A stretch of DNA of 64,000 bases, taken from assembly GCA_021234155.1 (NCBI GenBank), contig JAJEKV010000042.1, positions 1,739,257-1,803,256 of the forward strand. Reading direction: 5' to 3'. This DNA comes from Isoetes taiwanensis (Eukaryota; Streptophyta; Lycopodiopsida; Isoetales; Isoetaceae). A program made the translations under genes and the position numbers. Below are positions 56,101-64,000 of this stretch, in pieces. Numbering within the stretch: the first letter of the stretch is position 1; each line of letters opens with the position of its first letter. The notes beneath the pieces are model-generated. The model was given only the letters and a program-made list of their open reading frames with translations. It was not told the DNA's origin and ran no database searches.

Positions 56101-57150
56101 CACGCGCTTTCCCGGACGTATGGCTACGCTCTTTCAGGGCCGCTAGGTAGGAGAAAGGTATAATTCGCCACCCTCTTCGGGGATCGAGCACCGGGTGGCA
56201 TCTCTTCATTTCCCGAACACCTTCGTAAATTAAGCGGCTTCCATATGAGCCTGAAGCCGGGCCTTTGCAAATGGAGGCCGGACTGCGTGCCAGGACCCGC
56301 CCTCTTGGAATACGCTCCCGAAGAACTGCTTGACTGCGGAGGTGTGAAGAAGGGCGCGGCCCGCGCCGTGGGGCTGAACCTGCTGTAGCAGAGAGAAACA
56401 TCGATTGTTCACAAAGTCTGTTATAGGCACCATACATTGGTTTTCGATCGCCCGATCAGCCGGACTTATCTTTGTGAACCGTATTCACCCTCGGGGGCCG
56501 GTGCACTCTCGCCGACGCTTTTGAGGCAGGTGGATTCCACCATCTCAGTTGCAGGTGGGTGTCGGGTGCTTTTGAAGACTCAACCCGTCAGGAGGCGGCT
56601 CATCTGGTGTGCGGCTATAGCGAGGATTTCCGCGGTGAGGGTCAACCTTTGGTGACTGCAGTCATACCGACCATCCCCTGGCGGAGGTTGATTGGAAGAG
56701 TATTAGCCACTTGCGCTTGAATGCTAATCTAGTTCACGGTAGAAACCTGTGACGAAAAGGCGAGCGTGTTGCCGATCAACGCCACCAATCCCCCGTCAGA
56801 CCCCGCGCTGAGTCCACACTTGCTTGCCTTTCGAGGATCCCACGGATCTTTGCCAACCGTGGCGATACGAAGGGATCCACCATGGCGATGACTCCAGCCC
56901 GGACCGACTCGAGCATCAGTGATACCATAGCAATAATTGGGCGGGACTTGCTTCGGGCCTTTGAGGAGAACTTAACATACGACTGATATCCACAAATAAC
57001 GCCAAAGGAAGCCGGCAAAGACTTATGGCTCTCGAATCACGTGACCCGGTAAATAAAACTCATCGCCCGGCGTAGTCGGCGCATTCACCGAGAACGAACT
57101 TGGAGATCCGGGACCCGGTACTTTGAAGAAGTCTAAAATGCCGGACCACC
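53173..57150. other. Unidentified region, partly GC-rich
   Basis: An open frame at 53590-53931 (113 codons; it contains KETLLEQYLGNKPVKMIGIK) has no family I recognise. The interval 55990-57060 is markedly richer in G+C than its surroundings. It has short minus-strand frames, one of which (56433-56230) begins MVPITDFVNNRCFSLLQQVQ and contains LHTSAVKQFFGS, reminiscent of a mitochondrial presequence. No firm gene call is possible. The rest shows no coding signal. Confidence 0.3.
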
Positions 57151-57159
57151 TAAAGTGAT

Positions 57160-58615
57160 CCTTTCTCCATAAACATGAGCTTCCATGCATGGCTACTTTC
57201 TCGCTTTTAGAATTTTCCAAAATATGTAGTAATAATAAGCTGTTGTTTCCTTCTAATTTCTCAAAAAGAATCTGTGATATTAAACTGGAAAAGGCACCAA
57301 AATTTGTCATAACTATCGAGAAAAATCGCGCTCGAACCCAGTGAAAAGAAACTCTAGTAACCCCTGGCGATCTTGGCCTATCAAAATGAGTCTACCAAGC
57401 TCCATCAGTTGTTATGCATCACGCACAAATACAACCTGCCGAAAATGCATTTATCAAAGGACCGGTCGATTGTAGATGGGTGGTCATCACCCATAGTTTG
57501 CAAAAGCATCATCGCTGCGGAGATCGAGGAGCATATCCGGTACAATATTGAGCATCCTGTGAGACTATTAAGAAGGGCTTTTCATTGCTTGAAGAAGCCA
57601 ATGCGGCGGCCTATCCTCATGGCACAAAAATAGATACATCCAAACCACTGAAAACCCCCTTTCGATATCATGCCAAAAATGTATGCTCAGCGAGAAATCA
57701 TCGCAAAATATGCCCACAAAAATGTGGCGATTTTTGGAAGTACCAGGAGATATTTTCGATTAGCTTTCAACATAAGATATCACATTAAGAAAAAACCAAA
57801 AACACCAAACCAAAAAATCCCAAATTAATTGAAATAGTATTAGTGTAAGATGATATATGTAGTGATGAAATTAATTTGAATCTAATGGCATATTTAACCA
57901 ATTTGAATAGACATATCCTTCAAGGATGTCATATTAACATCAACGGTATTTTAACTCTTATTGATTTTAATCATTTGTTTTGTTTATCTTTGAATCAAAA
58001 GTATCAGAAGGTTACCAAAGTATAAAATTGCTTTCTAAGAAATTAATTTTTTACTATATTTATTTAATTATCTAAAATAAATGCTATATAATTGAAATGT
58101 TATTTTCCAAAATAAGGTATAGAGGTTTTAGATTTAGAATTAATTAAATCATTTTATGTTTGTCGTAAATACATTGAATAATTTATTATTGATTAGTTTC
58201 AATATATTTTTGTTTCATTAATAATAAATTATTCAATAGTTATTATTAAGATATTAACTTTACAATTTAATTGATTTTGATCTCAAGCAAAAGCGTGTTT
58301 TTAAAAATATATAAAAGTTGTAAATTCAGAAATTTTTATAACCAATTTACGTAACCGATCACTTATGGACTTCCCTCCAGTTTCATTTGCAAATTTTGGG
58401 GATTGCCAAATTTTAAATTTTATTGAAATCACTAAAATTAAAGTACATGTTCTGGCGATGTCTGATTCTAGAAATAAAATTCAAAATTGAAAATTAGTCC
58501 ACGAAGAAAAATAATTTAGAATTTTTTATAACTATGCGATCTTAGCAAAATAAACTTTATAAGGTAAACTCATTAAAATTATAACAATCAAGAAGAATTA
58601 AATATATATATATTC
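57160..58615. repeat. Direct repeat A of a diverged pair
   Basis: The region aligns in the same order with 59345-61035 over most of its length: the start (acatgagcttccatg), the middle (gatgatatatgtagtgatga), a hairpin, and the end (tcattaaaattataac). The interval about 57370-57630 is an insertion or loss relative to the other copy. The pair could be old LTRs or a segmental duplication; TG...CA ends are not seen. Confidence 0.75.
58173..58237. repeat. Conserved A/T hairpin in repeat A
   Basis: attgaataatttattatt (58173-58190) and its exact reverse complement (58220-58237) form 18-bp arms around a 29-nt loop. Confidence 0.85.
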
Positions 58616-58619
58616 TTAT

Positions 58620-59340
58620 AATGGAGTCCTTCTCCCCGAATCGTCAGTTTGCGGTGAATGTGTCATTATCTATGATGTACATGGATTACAATTCGCGCCT
58701 TTGTAACTTTTGTAGCGGCGGGGTTTCTTGACTATGGAGACCAATTTCATTTTCCCTGTAACTTTTCTATGACATGGATAATTTCATTGGGATAATTTCA
58801 TTTCGTAGCTTTCTGGCGGCCGGGAGGCTTGGAAACTGCTCTGGCCCGATGATGAACTGTCTACAGTAACGCGTGGGTACCGGCTTGAGACTTGCTCGGT
58901 AGGAGGTAAAATCGCGTGATGTATTTCAAAGCTTGATGATACCAGCTGTAGTTTCTCTATGTTAGAATTTAGAATGTTTTGACCATGTGGTGATGAAGAA
59001 GTATTGCCAACATGCTAATCAAATCTGATGTCCCCGATTTATCCATTCAATCATTTAAAAGTAGGCTCATGGGCTTGAAGCGGCGATGTGGGCCTCACAA
59101 AAATGATCTGGGGAGGCTGGAGAAAACACAACAGTTGAAAAGGTATTTATATATTTAATCTTTTAGAAATTTTCATGTTACTATTTTTTACAAATTTCTT
59201 TTCTAGACTTTCCATTCATCGAAACCTTAGTCATGACTTGAATATACATTGACAAATTATTAGGAATGGTTACTTATGGAGTGAGTTGAGGGATCACGAC
59301 AAGGTTGATGTAGTGTCCTTATGTGCTCTTCATAATAAAA
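58620..59340. other. Spacer between the direct repeats
   Basis: About 720 bp with no primer-binding site, polypurine tract or open frame that I can support. Confidence 0.4.
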
Positions 59341-59344
59341 AAAT

Positions 59345-61035
59345 GATGCTTTCTACACAACATGAGCTTCCATGGCATAGCCTTTCTGCGCTTAATTTTT
59401 TTCCAAAATATCGCGATATGTATTGTTTAAAAATTTCTTAAAAGAGAATGCAATGGTATTTGAAGCAGCTTGAGAAATTTAAAAAGGTGTACCTTGTCAT
59501 AACTTATGTAGGGAATCATTAGGCCTAATTGAAAAGAAACTCTAGTAACCCTCTTGATCTTGGTCTCTTCTTTGTCTATTTCTTCTTCGAGATTCAGCCA
59601 TCCACAGAGATGTAGAGCGGACGAAACATTGCCTCGACAACAAACTTAGTTTGCACTTCACGGATCAAAAATCAATGAAAAATAAAATCAAATCATTGTA
59701 TCACATAACAACAATCTTGAGATTTGCTCAAAAATACCTCCGTCTTCATGTAGCTCTTAAATGGCAAAAGTGATTCTTTCTACATATAAAGTATTCACAT
59801 GCATGAAAGCACTTTCTGCTTTAAATTTTTTCTAAAATATCGTTAATGCTTGTTGTTTACCTTCCTTCTCATCTTGTGGTATTAGCTGAAAAAAAAAACA
59901 GGTGCACGTCATAAAGAGTTATACATGATGAACCCAAATGGTCGTTACCGTTACCTTTGAAATTCTATAGCTTCAGAGATAAAAATTTTTGTCTACATAC
60001 TCACAATATGTTGTCCTCCATGAGTGTACATACAAGGGAAAATTTATGAAAAATATAGAAAGCTTCTATTACCAAATATGATATGGAGGTCACAAAGGAG
60101 TCAGTTTATTCTCAAAAGATGTTAACATTTCTCCAAACTGTCATATGCTAAAAATATTAGCGATTTTGGAAGCACCGAGAATATTTTTAATTATGGCTCT
60201 CAACAATTTTAAAGAAATCACATTGAAAAAACCAAAACTTTCCACCAAACGAGAAAATCAAATTAATTAAAATTAATTAATTAATTAACAAGATGATATA
60301 TGTAGTGATGAGAGTGCAAATTTGAATCTAGTATAATGGCATTGTAAAATTTAGACTTCAAATCTGTGAATGTATGCTTCAGGATAATATTTTATCTTGA
60401 TATTTTTAACTTTTATTAATTTTATTTTGTTTTGTTATCTTTAGATCAAAAGTATGAAGGGTTACCAGTATAAAATTGCTTTCTAGTAATTTTCACTTTG
60501 ATTTATTTAGAATTATCTAAAGTAGTAACTATATAATTAAGAAATATTATTTTTTACTGAGAAATAGGTAAAGAAAGTTTTAGATTTAGAGTAAATTAAA
60601 TGATTATGTTTATCGTAAATACATTGAATAATTTATTATTGATTAAAGTTTCAATATATTTTGTTTCATTAATAATAAATTATTCAATAGTTATTATTAA
60701 AAATATTAACACACACGAATTTGGTGATTTGATTCAGACTTTTCTTAGCGTGTTACGAAATAAAGTTTTATTCAGGGCTTTTGCTGTGGTACATGTCAAT
60801 CGCTTATTGGACCATCGTATTATTTCATTTTGCAAAATTTTTCAAAAGGATTGCCAAATTTTAAATTTGTTAAATCATAAGAGGTAAAATTTTGTATTCT
60901 TGAATGTCACAATTTAAATAAATTCGATGATGAGAGAGAAATAATTTAAATTTTATAACCATTATGGTCTTAGCAAAATAAGCTTTATAGTAGAACTCAT
61001 TAAAATTATAACTTGTCAAGGAAGAATTAGTAATA
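59345..61035. repeat. Direct repeat B of the diverged pair
   Basis: This is the counterpart of 57160-58615, and its first 230 bp are partly repeated again at 59770-59930. The hairpin arms are retained exactly at 60623-60640 and 60671-60688, although the surrounding sequence is only moderately similar. Confidence 0.75.
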
Positions 61036-64000
61036 TGTATGTCGCTTATGTACGGTATGTAATTAACGGTGGGTGGAGGATTACGTGTGGGGTTGATCTT
61101 GGCGGGTCCATCTAAGTGATGAATGGGCCGATCAGCTCACACCTAAGTAACACCCAAGCATCCCCATTTTGAGACTTTTGTCGAGCCCTTGAAATTGGGG
61201 GCATTTTATCTAAGCCGTCGTTAAAATTATTTGGGGCTTTCATATGGGCCTTCAGTTCTGAAGGTCAAATCTGGCCGTCAAATTTGGATAAGTGCATGGA
61301 AGGAATTGTTGATAGAATTGGGGCTTTTAATCAAGATCTGTTGCAATTAGAACCTCTCCTTGAGTGGCAATACACATTAATTAAAATCTCAAAGGATATT
61401 TTCTACTTTCTCTGTTCTCGGTTCCGGTGACGTGGTCGGACTCAATGCTTTCGAATTTGACGATGCGCCGGAGCCCTTTCAGGATGGGCAAAATAATTTT
61501 ACAACTTCGGCAGAGTTCTAAATTCAAGAAGCCTTTCAAATGCAATAAAAAATTTAAAATAATGGCTCAGTTTTTCCCTCGAAAACATAGATAGTCTGTA
61601 AAACAAAAGCATATTTCCATTATAAGTTCATCAAATACATAATGAAGTTCTTACATGGTCTCTTGAGAAATAAAATAATAGTTTGAAGTTTAAATCAATC
61701 CACAAAACTTATTCAAGTGGCATTCCAATCCTTGTAACATGTTTGCCAATCTATGCTTTCAAATGGTTCATTCCACAATGGTACACACATTGTGGTACGT
61801 CCGAGTTCTAAGTTCATGCTTTCGATCTTATAGCACTCTTAATATGGTTTTGGCCGGAGAAAACCTCTGCAAGGAATTAGTGCTTTCGAGGAATGACCAT
61901 ACAACATTGCTATATTTCATCAATCATTGTCCCACCAAAAGCGTCCTGAGTTCCATTTTCATCTCTACAAAATAGTCCAAACCTATACATCCTTTGTAGC
62001 ATAGATTAGACATTGTGATTTGTAATACAAGCAGAAAGCGAAAGAACTTCTGAATCTCTTATCTTAAATGCGATGTAGGCTGGCCGGGCATCAAATTCCA
62101 AGAAAAAATTAAATTATTGGCATAGATTTGAGCATTTAATTTTCTTGAATTAACAATTTAACATAAATTTAAGTTCCGTTAGTACCCGGTGATATGGGTA
62201 CATCACTCTTTATAATATCAGAGGTTAAAAGCGGATGGGGGATCATTAAATTTGGGATGTGTATTGTATCATGTATCTTGTTAACGTATATGAGATATTA
62301 TAGATTTATAATCAATAATACAAATGTCTAAAATCTATAAAGATATATAGCAAGAAAAATAGCGAGGGCATTTCTCTATTCTAGTCTTTCAAATGGCAGT
62401 ATGTCTTTAGTAGTTGCTTATATGACGGTGATTGCTAGCTATGACATTTCATTTACTATCTGAGAAATTTTTTTCACTGTTTTGTGAGGCAACTCCAAAA
62501 CAGTAATACGGATCAAATTAGAGCCACGGTCTGTTGTGAGATCACGTATAACCCGGGTAATTGATTTGAGCTGCGACATGGTTTGGTTTCAACAGCTGTT
62601 CCGATAGAATGAATTAGCGCCAAATGCTTTTGCCAGAGTTTTTCGAACATCCTGAAGGATGGTGGTAGCTTCGGTAGGTAAAATCATTCTGCGGGAACTG
62701 GCCCGAGCTCTGTGTTCCCGAACTGGCGGTACATTTGAGAACCTTCAAAATGAGTTTTGCTTAACACATGCCACAATGGTCTACGATTTTACATCATGTT
62801 TTTAGACTTCCGTTGGCATAAATTTGACCCATTTTTTAGGCTTAAGGTTTGTATTTTGGATTCTTCTGGGTTTAAAGATTACGTGGCGGATTGAAGACTT
62901 TGTAAGATTTTTGAGTTGAGCTCATATAGATGCAATCTCGGGTCATAATCTTCAGTTTAGTCGATTATGATTCTTTAGCGTCGGAAGTTCAAAGCCGAGT
63001 AAAGATGGCTGGCGACCATTAACCAGCTAAAAAGCGGCTATATTAAAAGAAAAGCGAAAGCTCCTGAAATTGAAGTGTAGATATTCAATGGTACTCTCCC
63101 TAGCTAGCGTGTTTCCTATTTAGTTTACATTCTTAGAAACCCTTCTTCAATAAACACTTATTTAAGCTAAATTTACGAAGGTTAGGTCATCTTGCATTTG
63201 CATGCAGTTATCTAAAAGCTGTGTCGTGCACGTATGTTGACGAACAAGGCTGGATCTGGGGTTAGAGAAATTGCAATCCTTTCTTAAGCTGGCCGATTGA
63301 CGTATTTGATGTTCTTTACCTTTATTTGGTTGCCACTAATTTGAGATGCGACAACGTACAAATCCGATCTCTTGCTACCTCATGTAAAGTGTATTGTATT
63401 TCATCTTTATAGTATGGTAGTCGTGCATAATGAAAAATTTCTATTTTGGAAGGTTAGATGACTCAAAATAGGTAAAAGCATTCTTATTTACTAAAAGCTA
63501 TCTTTTATAGGAAAGGAAGTAGCTATCGCGTTCTTGGCGGTTCTCACCTAGATAGCAAGCATGATCATTATAGTATATCTTTGTTTGACAACATATTGTG
63601 CTCCAATTCGGATCGTGAATTGCGCCCATGATAGCTTTGGCTTATCTTTCATAGACCATAGCGGTTGGTTCAGGGTGTGGCATTGAAACCATAGTTTCTA
63701 GCGGTCACATTTTACCGTACAATATGGCGGAATCACGGCGTATTCTTTTGTGGGACGTGATGTCCCGTGCACGGCTTTTAACATGACGAAAACTCGAGAA
63801 TAACGGTATGTTGATCATTTGTTAGTTTGGGATATGTTGTACTTTAGGAATTGTGTGGGCTTGAGGGTAAAATTACTGCAATCATTCTGCGAGGCATGCT
63901 TTTGCAACATTTTCATTCGTGCGAGACCTTTATTCCTTTATGTTGGATAGATGTGTTGGATGTTCAAAATGCGGCGGCTATACAAAACCTGAGTAAATAA
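61036..64000. other. No gene recognised
   Basis: The final 3 kb has no splice-bounded or family-like coding sequence. The longest open frame (61739-61975) has no recognisable motif. Confidence 0.4.

Noticed and set aside
56087-57018. Mitochondrial-presequence-like gene on the minus strand
   Set aside because: LHTSAVKQFF is suggestive, but no downstream exons or family could be traced. Kept only as a note in the region entry.
57160-61035. A complete LTR retrotransposon with 57.2-58.6 and 59.3-61.0 kb as LTRs
   Set aside because: No TG...CA ends, primer-binding site, polypurine tract or coding sequence; the repeats also differ by large indels.

Overview
The window is nuclear DNA of a land plant, almost certainly a vascular plant with a large, transposon-rich genome. 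Support comes from an alpha-expansin, a plastid-type beta-carbonic anhydrase, and fragments of GAUT, SKU5-like, GAPDH and PLS-type PPR genes, all with plant splice signals, plus plant-type Ty1/copia, Ty3/gypsy, LINE, SINE and Helitron elements. A fern or gymnosperm would fit the gene-poor, nested-transposon landscape, but the lineage cannot be fixed from this sequence.

Only two genes look intact: an alpha-expansin (about 29.7-30.7 kb, minus strand) and a nine-exon beta-carbonic anhydrase (46.27-48.72 kb, plus strand) in which every exon phase matches. The clean frames of these two genes argue that the many frameshifts in neighbouring elements are real decay and not sequence error.

Layout. 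0-2 kb: a 1.19-kb tandem duplication with a triplet expansion, (ATC)4 versus (ATC)41. 2-4.8 kb: remains of a GAUT-like gene. 4.9-5.8 kb: a PPR pseudogene. 6.32-11.07 kb: a PIF/Harbinger-like shell (TAA target duplication, 26-bp terminal inverted repeats) containing a Pack-MULE (11-bp target duplication) that has captured the 5' part of an SKU5-like gene. 12.4-13.8 kb: a 5'-truncated LINE with poly(A). 15.5-26.1 kb: a copia element split by an 8.4-kb element that carries two divergent broken genes: a DUF7869-like transposase candidate and a ParB-like plus beta-class DNA amino-methyltransferase gene, with two arrays of a TTCCGGAA-centred palindrome. 27.2-28.2 kb: a tandem pair of fold-back units. 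31.7-43.1 kb: a gypsy pol gene split by a 5.3-kb Helitron and by a 3.6-kb terminal-inverted-repeat element that has captured ankyrin and glycine-rich coding pieces. 43.97-45.2 kb: two tRNA-like SINEs, a heat-shock-element cluster and a GAPDH exon fragment. 49.4-53.2 kb: a decayed LINE. 53-64 kb: mostly unidentified sequence with a diverged pair of 1.5-kb direct repeats.

The most unusual content is the 8.4-kb element. It combines a methyltransferase of bacterial/phage-like architecture with a eukaryotic transposase-like gene and mirror-symmetric palindrome arrays. I do not recognise it as a described superfamily.
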